Made by a program: the position numbers and the translations under genes. Shown here piece after piece: positions 34,498 through 45,687 of a DNA stretch of 64,000 nt. Positions within the stretch are counted from its first letter, which is position 1. Every line of letters starts with the position of its first letter. The stretch is from positions 2,584,214 to 2,648,213 of the forward strand of contig OX465117.1 in assembly GCA_949987565.1 (NCBI GenBank), written 5' to 3'. The DNA is from Luidia sarsii. Taxonomy: Eukaryota > Echinodermata > Asteroidea > Paxillosida > Luidiidae. The notes under the pieces were generated by a model, which saw nothing but the letters and a program-made list of their open reading frames with translations, did not search any database and had not been told where the DNA came from.

Positions 34498-35430
34498 AAT
34501 AGATTAGTAAATTTCAGCAGTTTTTTCCCCAAAAAGATTTCACACAGGTAACAGTAAATAAATGTAATGTCTTAATAGTTAATACTACACCTGTACCTAT
34601 ATCATCCCTTCAATATGGCATAGCATTGCGAACTGTGTGGCATGAGGTCATTGTACTTTAAGGGTCTAAGTGGATATACTGCACTGCAGTGATCTTCTTC
34701 GTTACCTCTAGATACCTGATTCCCGAGGGACGTCAAGCAAATAAACGGCACGACGACGTCACATCTCCCACTTTCACTTCATTAGTCTATCAAAGTAAGA
34801 ATCGGTCTGGTCTGGCCTAATTCAAAATGTCTTCTCCAAAATACATCAAAGGAGTTATCAATTTTTGATGGCAAATAATGAGAAAGGGATGATTTTTTTT
34901 TCTAATAAAGTGTGTCTTTACATGCACTTTTTGCAAAGGTAGTATAGGTAGTTCAATGCCCGCGCTGCATCGCACTTTTGGTCGCAGAATAAACGTTTCA
35001 ATTTTTTCTGCTGAAAAGGATATTCATTATTGATTTGGCATAGATTTGATTTTTTGGGGGGGGTTTCTTTAGATTATAACTATTGTATAGATAGTCTTTG
35101 ATTTAATTTGTTTTGTGATTTGTTGTTGTTCTGGTTGGTGTGATAAATGGTATAGCTTCACTTTTACAGTAAAAAGAGTATCATAAGTGTGTATACTTGT
35201 ACATATGCAGAATGAGTAATGCATTGGGACATATGTAACATAATCATGTATGTTTAAAATACTGCTGCTCATATTACACTTTGGGCTGCTCCTGACTATA
35301 ATATTACTCTTGTTAATCAGTAAACCCAACTACTAATTGCACTCATCAAGCTGACTGAAGTCTGTATGATGTACTAAAGGTGTGGGGATCCATCATTTGT
35401 CAAAACAGGTTCAAAGTAAGCACTGTACAA
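34498..35430. other. Unique non-coding stretch
   Basis: Contains GACGACGTCACATC (about 34753), a CRE-like half-palindrome, and T/G-rich runs. No gene. Confidence 0.35.
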
Positions 35431-35656
35431 TGCCCTTACACAACATTGGTAAGATCGAAAAACAGAAGTGTTCACAGATTTACATGAAACTCATACAGTT
35501 TGAAGGTGGTTATGGTAGAATCCTCCCACTGAAAAATTTCTGCCTAAAATGCTGTATTTGTTGAAAAAAAAAAAAAAGAGTATATGAATCTTAAGTTCTA
35601 AACGGGAACAATTTTTGGAACAGTATGTTGAATGCTGCATTTTCGCGAACAAAATC
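35431..35656 (+). repeat. Family C, truncated copy
   Basis: Begins GCCCTTACACAACATTGGT and follows family C to about ATGCTGCATTTTCGCGAAC, then stops. An A run replaces part of the middle. Confidence 0.75.
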
Positions 35657-35691
35657 TTTAAGACTATAACATTTTTATTATATTTTTTTAA

Positions 35692-35800
35692 ATAAATAAG
35701 ACTGGGGGAATCAATATAGGAAGGTTTGCGGTGACACCATGTGTAAGGTCTCTTAAAGGAAGAGGTGTGGTTCTGAGTTACCATTCAGGTTCTTTTCAGA
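35692..35800 (-). repeat. Family H fragment
   Basis: AATCAATATAGGAAGGTTTGC, TGACACCATGTGTAAGG and TTCTGAGTTACCATTCAGG. The hairpin core is deleted. Confidence 0.7.
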
Positions 35801-35807
35801 ATATTTT

Positions 35808-36127
35808 TTTCAAAAGTTAGAGGGCCTGATGTTTCAAATTCCTAGCAGCACCTTTCTCAAAGGTCCTGCTAGGATCGAAACGTCAGGCCCTCTAACTTTT
35901 GAGATTTATGTATTGCAGGTCATTTTAGTCAGTGAGCAGTTAGCAACCGTTTTTTGTATTTACTTCATAATACATTTTTATGCTTTTCAAAAACTAGGAG
36001 GGATTGACTTTTCGATCCTAGCAGGACCTTTTTTCTTTGAGAAAGGATCTGCTAGGATTGAAAACATCTGACCCTCCTAATTTTTGATTTTTGCATTTTG
36101 GTTATTTTAGTCAGTAAGCAGTTGCAA
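35808..36127 (-). repeat. Two adjacent family A hairpins
   Basis: The first (35808-35960) is the AGTTAGAGGGCC subfamily with TATGTATTGCAGGTCATTTT. The second (35989-36127) is the CTAGGAGGGATTG subfamily. Both have paired arms around the CCTAGCAG box. Confidence 0.8.
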
Positions 36128-37284
36128 TGGATTACTCATCCAAAATTCGTGAAGAAAGGATCAAGATGGGAAATTTTGCAACAACAAATTTGGGCTGGAA
36201 AACTTGATTTTGAATCTGAACCTGCAATAGAGCACTGGTGTAAGAAATTAGAGATCTTGGTTCGATCGCAAACTCGGTCATTTTTTACTTGCGCTTTGAT
36301 GTAGCATTTATTTAGATAACCTCCATTTATCTCTTACTACTCAAATTACGTCGGATGGAGTGAGGATCATGCAGGAATACGGTCCGAGCTAAGCAAACAC
36401 GATTATTGATGTTTTATGATTAGATTTTTAGAATTCATGAATCATGCAGGGTAACAAGATGGAGGTAAAGTTCTAGTTTCTACATTTATTTTTTCTTCTG
36501 GAAGAAGAAGTGATGTCTTGAAATATTGATGAAAGACTCCATACCTAGTTTTTTTTTGCGCAAACACTTCAATGTAGCATGTTTAACCCATGATGAAACA
36601 ATAAAGGCGTGACAAGCAAGGTAGCGGCTGTGTATTCCACTGTGTATTCCATTTCCCCCTCCCCCACCTTCAAGTTGACTAGTGCAATGCAACTCAGTGC
36701 CCTGGGCAACACACCCACATCGACCAAGACTCTTAAGATTACAGGCGCCTGCCTATGGATCCCTCTACTCTGTATTCACTCTCGCTGGAGACAACAGTGG
36801 ATCTATAAGTGCAGCCAGCCATATTCAACAGGGGTCACAAGTATTGTGAAAAGACTGCCTGGAAAGGGCCCTGGGCGTAGTGTGCAGGGGATACATTCAC
36901 CTTCATCAGATAAATCTACTCACTGCTAGATCTGACAAATGCCCAACTACATACTGGATTTCTGCTACCTTAAAAAAAAAAAACCAATTACATTTGCAGT
37001 AATCAATCTTATTACAAAGAAAGGAAATGTTCCACCTGGCAAGACTGCAGGTAAAACAAATATTTATTTCATTAACAGCGCATAAAACACGGATACAGAA
37101 CGTACAGTAGAGTGCACAAATATTTGGAAGGTGACAGACCGAGGAAATTCAATTTTGTAGACATTCACACGTACATTGTACACGCACTGCAAAGAAACAA
37201 GAACTTTATGTACAGTAGCTAGGTAGTATACAGACTATTGCTACACCATGTTGAGATGGGTGAATTTGTGGGTGGATTGTATAT
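36128..37284. other. Unique stretch
   Basis: A plus frame at 36098-36304 contains KKGSRWEILQQQIWAG and ends CALM-stop. It is open but unsupported by splice sites. 36600-36930 is GC-richer and repeat-free. An A run is at 36972-36983. Confidence 0.35.
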
Positions 37285-37910
37285 TGGGTTGGGTTGGGTT
37301 GGGTTGGGTTGGATTGGGTTGGGCTGGGTTGGGCTGGGTTGGACTGGGTTGGGTTGGTTGGGTTGTGTTGGATGGGTTGGGTTGGGTTTGGTTGGGTTGG
37401 ACTGGGTTGGACTGGGTTGGGTTGGTTGGGCTGGGCTTGATTGGGTTGGCCTGTTGGGATTGGATGGGTTTGGATGGGTTGGGTTGGGTTGGGTTGGGTT
37501 GGGCTTGGCTGGGCTGGGCTGGGCTGGGCTGGGCTGGGCTGGGCTGGGCTGGGCTGGGCTGGGCTGGGCTGGGCTGGGCTGGGCTGGGCTGGGCTGGGCT
37601 GGGCTGGGTTGGGTTGGGTTGGTTGGGCTGGGTTGGGTTGGGTTGGGTTGGGCTGGGCTGGGTTGGGTTGGGTTGGGTTGGGCTGGGTTGGGTTGGGTTG
37701 GGTTGGGGTGGATTGGGTTGGGTTGGGCTGAGTTGGGTTGGGTTGGGCTGAGTTGGGTTGGGTTGGGTTGGGTTGGGTTGGGTTGGGTTGGGTGGGGTGG
37801 GGTGGGTTGGGTTGGGTTGGGTTAGGTTGGGATGGGTTGGGTTGGGTTGGGTTGGGTTGGGTTGGGTTGGGCTGAGTTGGAGCTGGACTGGGCTGGGTTG
37901 GGTAGGGTAG
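37285..37910. repeat. TTGGG/CTGGG pentanucleotide satellite, about 620 bp
   Basis: The array is built from 5 bp units TTGGG and CTGGG on the plus strand with occasional GATTGGG, TTGGGG or 4 bp slips. A block at about 37507-37608 is purely CTGGG, about 20 units, while the flanks mix both. It produces long open frames on both strands (up to 266 codons of Q-P-N-P-T on minus and G-W-V-G-L on plus), which are not genes. The G strand has regularly spaced GGG runs and could form quadruplexes. Confidence 0.95.
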
Positions 37911-39161
37911 GAATGATTCAATCAGGTTGGCTGGAGTGAACTTGGGTGGGCTGAGGTAAGCTGAGGTGAAATGAATAATGTTCTGTCTGTACCAATTGCT
38001 TTCCATGCTGCTTTTCTAGGCTTTCCATAGTAGTGTTGCACTGCAATATCTATAGACTTTGGGATTCAGATACCGTATAGAGCATGAATAGTGAGTGTCC
38101 TATGCATTAAGCCAAAGGCCTTCCTAGGATCAAGTCAAATCCTCATGTTTTTGAGATTTTATATTTTGGTTATCAGTCAGGAAATAGGACCGTGGATGAA
38201 TCCGAGACAGGTTTAGCTAACCGCAGGGTTGTGCACTGTGACTGGCTGGCTTTGACACTCAGGTCACCGTTATTTCCAGGAAAAGACCGGTAATGGGCAT
38301 CGACAGAGCAAATACTCGGCAAAATCATTTTTCCCGGGAGTGTGAAATTGGGTGTAGTGTAAATCATTGGTGCAATTATAATTCCCCTGGAAATTTCCAA
38401 GAAAGTAAAATCCCAGAAAACAGCCTGTGTATCCTAAAAAGGCCACAGCTATTATAAAATTAAAATGTGCATATAGAGGCACATACAGGGAACATTCGTA
38501 GCACAACCTTTTTGAACACGCTAAGGTGCTATTTTTTGTGAGTACATTTTGCTGGCAGGATTTTGACCCACAAGGTGGCAAGTTTTAGAGGCAAATACCT
38601 GAGGTGGCCTATCAGAGAACCGAGGTGGGTCAGCTCACAGTTTAACATGCATGGAAAATAATGGAATATGATCTGACTGATATACAAGCCTGGAGGTTGG
38701 CTCTGAATGTAATTACTCCGTAGAAAGATGGCCCTCAAGCAAGCTCCTGTAGTGTGTTACTGAACTTTCCATTTGAAATGTCGAGAACTAAATCTTGTAG
38801 TTCGCTTACCGTACAGCAAATCTAAGGTCTGTGAACGATTTGCAAAGGATGTCAGTATCGAAATGTTCATCATTCATATTTCAGGCTGCAAAAGTTTATC
38901 TATTTCTCGCAAGCATCAGTTTCAATTTGGCGGGAATTTTTTAAAAGTTTGGAATTTCTTGCGAAGATTTCCAGTATCCCAAGTTATACTCTACTTTTTT
39001 TTAGAAAATGTCTAAAAAGCTTTGACATTAAAATTATATGCCTGACCTACTTATGATGTACGTGATGTTTGCAACATTTTTGAGAAACAAACCGAAACAG
39101 ATTCTTGACAGTTTGAAGAATGTCTTGTACTTTTCTTGCAATATTCAAATGATCTTTTTAC
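37911..39161. other. Mostly unique, with a weak family A fragment
   Basis: A degenerate A piece with TTCCTAGGATCAAGTC and GAGATTTTATATTTTGG lies at about 38110-38190. No gene is supported. Confidence 0.35.
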
Positions 39162-39174
39162 GACATACAAACTG

Positions 39175-39329
39175 GTGATATACAAAAATGTTGCAAACTG
39201 CTTACTGACTAAAATTACCAAAATGTAAATCATAAAATTTAGTGGGCCTGACGTTTCGACCCTAGCAGGACCTTTCTCCTTTGAGAAAGGTCCTGCTAGG
39301 ATCGAAACGTCAGGCCCACTAAATTTTAT
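39175..39329 (+). repeat. Family A hairpin with 13 bp TSD
   Basis: GACATACAAACTG (39162-39174) and GACAGACAAACTG (39330-39342) differ at one base. The 155 bp element starts GTGATATACAAAAATG and ends CCACTAAATTTTAT, with perfect arms around AAAGGTCCTGCTAGGATCG. Confidence 0.9.
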
Positions 39330-39379
39330 GACAGACAAACTGATTTTCATTTACAAACTGATTTTGAAAAATGGTAATG

Positions 39380-39540
39380 GAAACTTCAACTGGACTGGGA
39401 CTTGAACCCAATACCTTTGGATTTGTGTACCAGTACTCCTACCATCTAAGCTATCCAACCCTTAGCTATCCATCCCTTCCCAAATAGTCGACTAGTCTTT
39501 GCCGGGGTGGGAGCGCCAATCAGAAGCATTTAACCATTAA
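39380..39540 (-). repeat. tRNA-derived SINE
   Basis: On the minus strand: a 5' lead with TTCTGATTGGCGCTCCCACC, then GGTTGGATAGCTTAGATGG (A box) and GGTATTGGGTTCAAGTCCC (B box), then CAGTCCAGTTG. The 5' lead is shared with 43975 and 55822. Confidence 0.75.
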
Positions 39541-39747
39541 GTGCCGTATATCTGCAGGGATCACGCCCCACTTTCTTCCAGATGCAAAAAACAAATGATG
39601 GTAAACCTGGCAAGAGCAGCTTGGGGATCACACAAAGTGGGTTTTAAGAAACTGTTTGAGGACTTCTTGAGAACATGCAGGCCCTTTTCCAAATCCCTGC
39701 TTAGGCTCAGGTTCCGGCTTTGTCTTTCTTTCTTTCTTTCATCCATT

Positions 39748-40274
39748 TTAAAGGCCCTATACAACATTGGTAAAGGTAAAAAGACTGCCACAGTTTGTGC
39801 ATTAAACTATAAAACATTCCAAAAAAGCAATACTGTGAAGGTTGTAGCTCAAATGGTGATCTGAGAAAGTAGAAAAGTGCAAAAAGAATCATGATTTACA
39901 CACCATTCTGGAGTGATATACAAAAATGTTGCAAACTGCTTACTGACTAAAATTACCAAAATGTAAATCTTAAAATTTAGTGGGCCTGACGTTTCGATCC
40001 TAGCAGGACCTTTCTCAAAGGCAGAGCTCTCTGCCTTTGAGAAAGGTCCTGCTAGGATCGAAACGTCAGACCATTGTGGAGTGTAAGAAATAGTTTATTA
40101 CTCATGAGTAATAAATTATTTGTCAATGTTTGAGTGAAGATTTTTTGAAAGGTACAGCATCCCAGACCGTAAGATTTCAACTTGAGGATTCCATCATGAC
40201 CATCTACAAACTGTGTAAATAAGAAGGAAATCTGTGGACATCGATATTTTTCCAATTTTGTTTTGGGCCTTTAA
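39748..40274 (+). repeat. Family D element, copy 4, split by family A
   Basis: TTAA/AGGCCCTATACAACATTGG on the left and TTTTGGGCCT/TTAA on the right. Without the A insert it is a normal D copy. A CTTT repeat lies just upstream (39719-39740). Confidence 0.85.
39916..40070 (+). repeat. Family A hairpin nested in family D, 13 bp TSD
   Basis: CCATTCTGGAGTG (39903-39915) and CCATTGTGGAGTG (40071-40083) are the duplicated family D target. The D consensus has one such site, so the duplication is certain. The right arm stops early at GAAACGTCAGA, so the 3' end varies between copies. Confidence 0.9.
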
Positions 40275-40971
40275 AGTATAAGGCATGAAAAGAGGAGATT
40301 TTTTGCTGCATTTTGAAAAAGAATTCATTTGAAGCTTCAACTTCAACAAAGAACTCCAACCTGTGTCTTCAGCTTTGGGATAACAGAGACAAAGCCAGAG
40401 CCAAAGCCTAAGCCGGGTTTAAGAAAAGGGCCCAGACGACTTGGCCCAAGGAGAAAATGAGAGCCTTTAATGCTATGATCCAATGACAAAATCTTCCCCA
40501 AATGATGGACTTTGCCATGTTTTTGACATTGGCATCCTTTGGGTATAATAGTGTTGGCCTTCCCCATGAAAGCAGACCTGAAAAGATGTTGCTATCCGCA
40601 GCTGAAGTCCATTAAGAACCCTGACAGGCCAGAAATGGGCAGCACTCAATCAGGCTTCCAGTTACTAGAACTCTGATCACAAATTTATAACTGCGGGATT
40701 CTTCAAAGGTTTGCAGTCAGATTGGCCCTTGTGTGCACCGTAAAAATACATTAGTGTTATGCATCTTGCTGGTCCCTAAGGGCAGGTGGGATGGGGATTG
40801 GACAAAATAACCTAACTTTCATTCCCTTAGTTATACCACGGTGATACCAACGTGCTTGTGTACTTTGAGTCTACACTGCGTTATAAAGTCTCTTTGTTTG
40901 AAGTGCTCTTACAGCCCTTTCATCAGTATCAGACAATCGTCTCAATTTTTTATCAGAATTTGATTTGAAGT
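40275..40971. other. Unique non-coding stretch
   Basis: Nothing recognised. A 74-codon minus frame at 40343-40567 lacks support. Confidence 0.35.
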
Positions 40972-41440
40972 CATATAAAAATGTTGCAAACTGCTTGCCC
41001 TTACACAACATTGGTAAGATCGAAAAACAGAAATGTTCACAGATTTACATGAAACTTATACAGTTTGAAGATGGTTATAGTAGAAACCTTGCACTGAAAT
41101 ATTTCTGCCTAAATTTTTGTATTTTGGGAGAAATGAGTAAAAGAAATAGTTTACGTCTCACCGAGATCTAAACTATTTTTTCGGAACAGTACAGCGTTGA
41201 ATGCTGCATGTTCGCAAAACAAATGAAGCAGTTTTCACGATTTTCTAAAGACTCGGTTGGCAGATTGAGCTGAAATTTTCACAGGTGTGCCATTTCATGC
41301 ATATGTTGGATCAGACAACGTATGGATGCTATTGTTTGACCTCGACCAATGTTGTGTAGGGGCTTTAAACACGACCAAAATGTCAATTTCATGACAAATA
41401 GAGATTTTTCGATGCAAGCAGGATCTTTCTCAAAGGCAGA
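40972..41440 (+). repeat. Family A copy split by a family C insertion
   Basis: The left arm (CATATAAAAATGTTGCAAAC) ends at 40995. After the C element, A sequence resumes at about 41372 (ACCAAAATGTCAATTTC) and runs to TTTCTCAAAGGCAGAATGAC. Confidence 0.75.
40996..41368 (+). repeat. Family C element, copy 4, nested in family A
   Basis: GCCCTTACACAACATTGGT to GTTGTGTAGGGGCTTTAA, about 373 bp, well conserved. Confidence 0.85.
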
Positions 41441-41513
41441 ATGACGAGGACAAACAAAAACCAGATGGGGAAGGGGAAAGGCAGTATTTGGATATGCTTC
41501 TAACTTTCTACTA

Positions 41514-41864
41514 AAGCCACGTTTCCACTGGACTAAAATTTAACCATGACGATGCTTAATTTGTAAAAGTCAAATTTGACCGTCGTTCCCACTTGGACTT
41601 TTGAGTCGGTCAATTTAACCGAGATGATGGTTAAAGTAACCGAGTAGGCAATATAACGGCTCATCAAAGTAAAGTGTTAGCCGTATATACACAACGTACA
41701 TTTGTACGTGTGTACATTTAGCGCGTAACATGAAGCAGACGCTGTGCACAGTGCATGTACGTCTTATGTCATAAAATTATAGGCCGGATGTGGTTTTTTA
41801 CCGAATCGCGTTTAACCGAGTGGTGCGTTTCCACTGGACTAATCGGCTCAGTTAAACTGATTAA
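41514..41864 (+). repeat. Family E element, left half
   Basis: AGCCACGTTTCCACTGGACT to CGGCTCAGTTAAACTG, colinear with 62033-62360, including the TGTGCACAGTGCATGTACGT segment. The right end is missing. Confidence 0.8.
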
Positions 41865-42394
41865 ATTACACTCATTACAAAAACCTTCATTAAATTGCAT
41901 TTTCCTCAACGCATGCATCATGTTATATAAAGAGTATCCATTTTTCAACATCCAAGAGGGAATGACTATCACTCTGCATGCTTATTAATAATTCTTATTT
42001 GGTGCTCACTTCCCCACTTCTCCCTTTGATAATTGGCTTTTCGGTTTTCAATGCAAAAGGCATTGTTTTTGTTTTGATTTTGTTTTTCATCTTACTTTTC
42101 CTCTTCCACTAGTTCTTTGGCGGTCAAAAATCACATAGACAAAGCACGGGTGCATTCTAATCAGTTTTGTAGCAATATGGAAAGACCGTTTTTAACCAAA
42201 CTTGGTTGAAACATTGACCCTGAGGTCTATTAGTGCCGTGCACAATGACACCAATATTCATGACATCATCATGTGCTTTAAAGGGGCAAATTTTCAAACT
42301 CCTTTATAAACTAATATTAACATGCCAATAAATTCACACACAACCCCTCAGCAAAGGAAAAGCCATTTGTTCTGTCTTAGACAGACAACAATTC
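41865..42394. other. Mostly unique, pyrimidine-arm fragment
   Basis: CAACATCCAAGAGGGAATGAC to CACTTCTCCCTTTGAT (about 41946-42020) resembles 49568-49660, the start of a long-form family A element. The rest is unique. Confidence 0.4.
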
Positions 42395-42600
42395 TAGTTT
42401 CCCTTTGATCTTTCCCTTTAATCCCTTCCCTACTCCCTGCCCTTTGACATCAGCCTAGTCTATCCACCACTTTCCTCTCTTGCCCCTTCTCTGCCATCCA
42501 TATCCTATTGCCTCTCCCCTTTCCAATCTGTTTTTGTCCTTGTCATTCTGCCTTTGAGAAAGGTCCTGCTCGGATCGAAAACTTCAGGCCCTCAACATCT
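42395..42600 (+). repeat. Family A long form with pyrimidine arm
   Basis: About 150 bp of C/T-rich sequence (CCCTTTGATCTTTCCC and on) leads into TGTTTTTGTCCTTGTCATTC, then CTGCCTTTGAGAAAGGTCC and the right arm CTTCAGGCCCTCAAC. Confidence 0.75.
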
Positions 42601-43144
42601 TTTATTTCTAATAATATACCTGGAATGTCATCAGTCATCAGTTCCAACAGAAAATAAAGATTGCCAATTCACTGGCTAGTCACACTGTGTACAAATTTGA
42701 CCTGTGAAATATTCAACTTATCCCAACTTATCATTCATTAAAGTCAAATCATTGCATGGTACAAATTGTCTTCAAACTATGAGAAGACACCTTTTACCGT
42801 ACTTCAGCAATTTCCATTTCCGGGATGGAGTTATTGATTGCAAATCATAGCATGGCACAAGTTTTCTTCAAAGTATGAATTCCGATAACAAGAGACTTGC
42901 CTGCTTTCTAGGATGACTTTCTTTGAGCATTAGGAAAAAATTCAGAGGGAGGAAGAGGCATCAAATTAGAAGGATTATCCACATTTCATACATGGACAAA
43001 AATGGAAGAATGTCCAAACTCACTAGTAGGGATTTTAATTTCAGTTTCATAAGTAATATCTGATAGCTGAGTAAAGATTTTCACATACAATTTACCTTAA
43101 AACATATGGTACAATTGAAATTCCCTTCTAGATTTCCTTTCCTT
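42601..43144. other. Unique non-coding stretch
   Basis: Nothing recognised. Confidence 0.4.
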
Positions 43145-43516
43145 TTAAAGGCCCTATACAACATTGGGGTAAAGTCAAAAGACTGCCACGGTTTGTGTGT
43201 TAATCCATTAAACATTCCCAAAAAGAAATCTTGCAAAAGTTTTAGCTCAAATGGTAATCTGAGAAAGTAGAAAAAGGCAAAAAGCTGTTCGGTTTTTGCA
43301 CCGTTCTGTAGTGTAAGAAATAGTTTATTACTCGCAAGCAATTAATAAACTATTTGTCGATGCTTGAGTGAAGATTTCTCGAGAAGTACAGCAACCCTGA
43401 CGCTAAGATTTCAACATGAGGATTCTATCATGACCATCTACAAACTGTGTCAATTAGAAGGAAACCTGTGGACATTGATGTTTTCCGATCTTCCCAATGT
43501 TGTATTGGGCCTTTAA
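43145..43516 (+). repeat. Family D element, copy 5, complete
   Basis: TTAA/AGGCCCTATACAACATTGG to GTTGTATTGGGCCT/TTAA, about 370 bp. This is the cleanest D copy with both TTAA sites. Confidence 0.9.
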
Positions 43517-43557
43517 AAAGCTGTAAACACTTGGTGTGATCCCAAACTACTGTAGCC

Positions 43558-43903
43558 AGGTTTACACAAAGATCTTATAGCACGCTTGAGCGCAAGATAG
43601 CCTACTCTTGCAAGATCACACGCATCCGGGTGAAGTACGCACTGGGTGCCATTTTAGTAAGCAAAGTCGCACACATTCTCTCCATTTTGTGGTCACCACA
43701 TCAAAAGTTATCATATTCTGTTCATGCATCCAAAGTTGTATCTTTGTTATTGTTTGTGACTCTCTCACTTCATTTCCGGAGCAACGAAAGCAAACGACAG
43801 ATTCCGTTGCTTACTAAAAATGGCGTCCAGTGCGTACATCACCTTTTGCTCGGAGTAATCCATCTTGCGTGCTTTGCACGCTATAAGATCTTTGGTTTAC
43901 ACC
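43558..43903. repeat. Family N TIR element, single copy
   Basis: The left end AGGTTTACACAAAGATCTTA mirrors the right end TAAGATCTTTGGTTTACACC, and inner blocks GCGCAAGATAG and ATCTTGCG extend the pairing. About 346 bp. No coding capacity is evident, though overlapping 69-97 codon plus frames occur. Confidence 0.7.
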
Positions 43904-43974
43904 AAATTGTTATTTGCATCTGAATGAAAATGGGGGTGTGATCCCTGGAGATGCACATTATATGACAGTTAATG

Positions 43975-44140
43975 ATTAAATGCTTTTGACTGGCGCCATC
44001 CTCCCAGTAAAGATAGTTAACTATTTGAGAAGGTTGCAACATAAGGGCTGGATAGCTCATGTGGTTTGAGTGCACTGCTGATATTAAATTTAACCCAGAA
44101 GTTCAGGTCTCATCCCAATTTAATGAGTTTGTTCAGAAAT
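43975..44140 (+). repeat. tRNA-derived SINE
   Basis: Plus orientation: lead TGCTTTTGACTGGCGCCATC, then GGGCTGGATAGCTCATGTGG (A box), a diverged anticodon arm and AAGTTCAGGTCTCATCCC (weak B box). Confidence 0.65.
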
Positions 44141-44261
44141 CCAATATATTTAACATGTCTTGAAAACCATAACGGATCCCACATTTTGAATAGATACTTA
44201 ATATAATTGAAATTTTGAAATAATTTAGTAATTCATAGCTATTTCATAATTACAATTATTA

Positions 44262-44438
44262 AGTTGATATACAAAAATGTTGCAAACTGCTTACTGATTA
44301 AAATTACCAAAATGCAAATCTTAAAATTCAGTGGGCCTGACGTTTCGATCCTAGCAGGACCTTTCTCAAAGGCAGAGTCACTCTGCCTTTGAGAAAGGTC
44401 CTGCTAGGATCGAAACGTCAGGCCCACTAAATTTTAAG
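44262..44438 (+). repeat. Family A hairpin with exact 14 bp TSD
   Basis: AATTACAATTATTA occurs exactly at 44248-44261 and 44439-44452. The element runs AGTTGATATACAAAAATG to CCCACTAAATTTTAAG, 177 bp, with near-perfect arms meeting at AAGGCAGAGTCACTCTGCC. Confidence 0.95.
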
Positions 44439-44452
44439 AATTACAATTATTA

Positions 44453-45687
44453 TCAGATTTTATGATCTGTTTCTTATTCAACATTCAACATTTATAACTC
44501 ATACATCAATTGTACAATTTCCAAATTCTTTTGAATAATTATCTAATGAGTACCATCCCAATGAAATAGATTGCGATATCTATCAGGATGAGGACAATGA
44601 AGCTTCCCTGGTCATCCTTGAGACACTCAATTTAACAGGATACTGGCTACAAGGTCAAGGAACTGCTTCCAAGCTGTCAGAAAATACGCACGTACATACC
44701 TGTGCATCAGTACAGCCCAAGATGGTTGAACATCGACATGTCAGTGTGCAATGCTTGTATGGTACCTGTACATGTACATCTAAGGTCTTAGCCCATGTAA
44801 TTTTGTCTGAAAATCATCCTTGATGTGATGACATGCAGAACACAGCCAGGAAGCTATCATGCTATCATTGAAAAAAAAAATCCTGTGCTGAAATGCTTCC
44901 AGTTGAGTTTTACCAGTTGTACACAAACCATTTGAGTATGACCATAGGCATGTACTGAGAAGAATGACTACCACATGTCAGACTGCTATTTACTGCACTG
45001 CTATTGAGCAATCCATTCTGCTCATAGGGAAGTCTTTTTCCACCTAATTTAATCATTTCATACCAAAGGAAACATCTTTGGTGCCCTGAAAGCAAAAGCA
45101 GAAATTAACCTTCGGGCCTATTGATCCATTACAACAAATGTGTTGACCATGAAATTCCCGTGTAATGTCTGAACAATGTTGCTATGGTTACGCACACATT
45201 CTGCGCAAATGAGTTGTCAACTGTGGGCATGCATACTGAACCATCTTCGGGTTTAAAAAATGGCACATTTCCTGAAAGCAAACCGCAAATTGTTAGGAGA
45301 GAGAGTGTAGAGATCTATTACCAACCATAGAGGTAGTATCAATGTGTCATCAGCTATGGGTTCACCTCTCTTGTAAATAAGGACTCATTTTATGACCATT
45401 AATATCCGTTCATCTCATGAATCAAACCATTACCTCCATAATATTCAGTCTTTTTTCACTTGTCTGAAGCAGAACCTTAATGTCCACCCTAAGATGCCAT
45501 TAATCACAGTGGTAGCTGGCATATCTCTGTGTGTGTGGCAACATTCTAAGAGGTACGATATTCAGTTCACGCACATACACTGCAGTGGATTAAAACATTA
45601 TAATAGAATTCATTAGAACCGGCCATAAATAGAGATCCCCCTGAAAAGCAAAGGAGATGGGCTTCCACAATTCAAGGATATTGAATT
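44453..45687. other. Unique non-coding stretch
   Basis: No repeats recognised and no exon supported. Confidence 0.4.

Noticed and set aside
36098..36304. Plus frame with KKGSRWEILQQQIWAG
   Set aside because: Looks mildly protein-like, but starts inside a family A arm, a neighbouring frame is equally open, and splice sites are lacking.
37206..38006. 266-codon proline/glutamine-rich minus frame and 195-codon G-W-V-G-L plus frame
   Set aside because: Both are translations of a 5 bp satellite. A period of 5 keeps all frames similar and stop-free.
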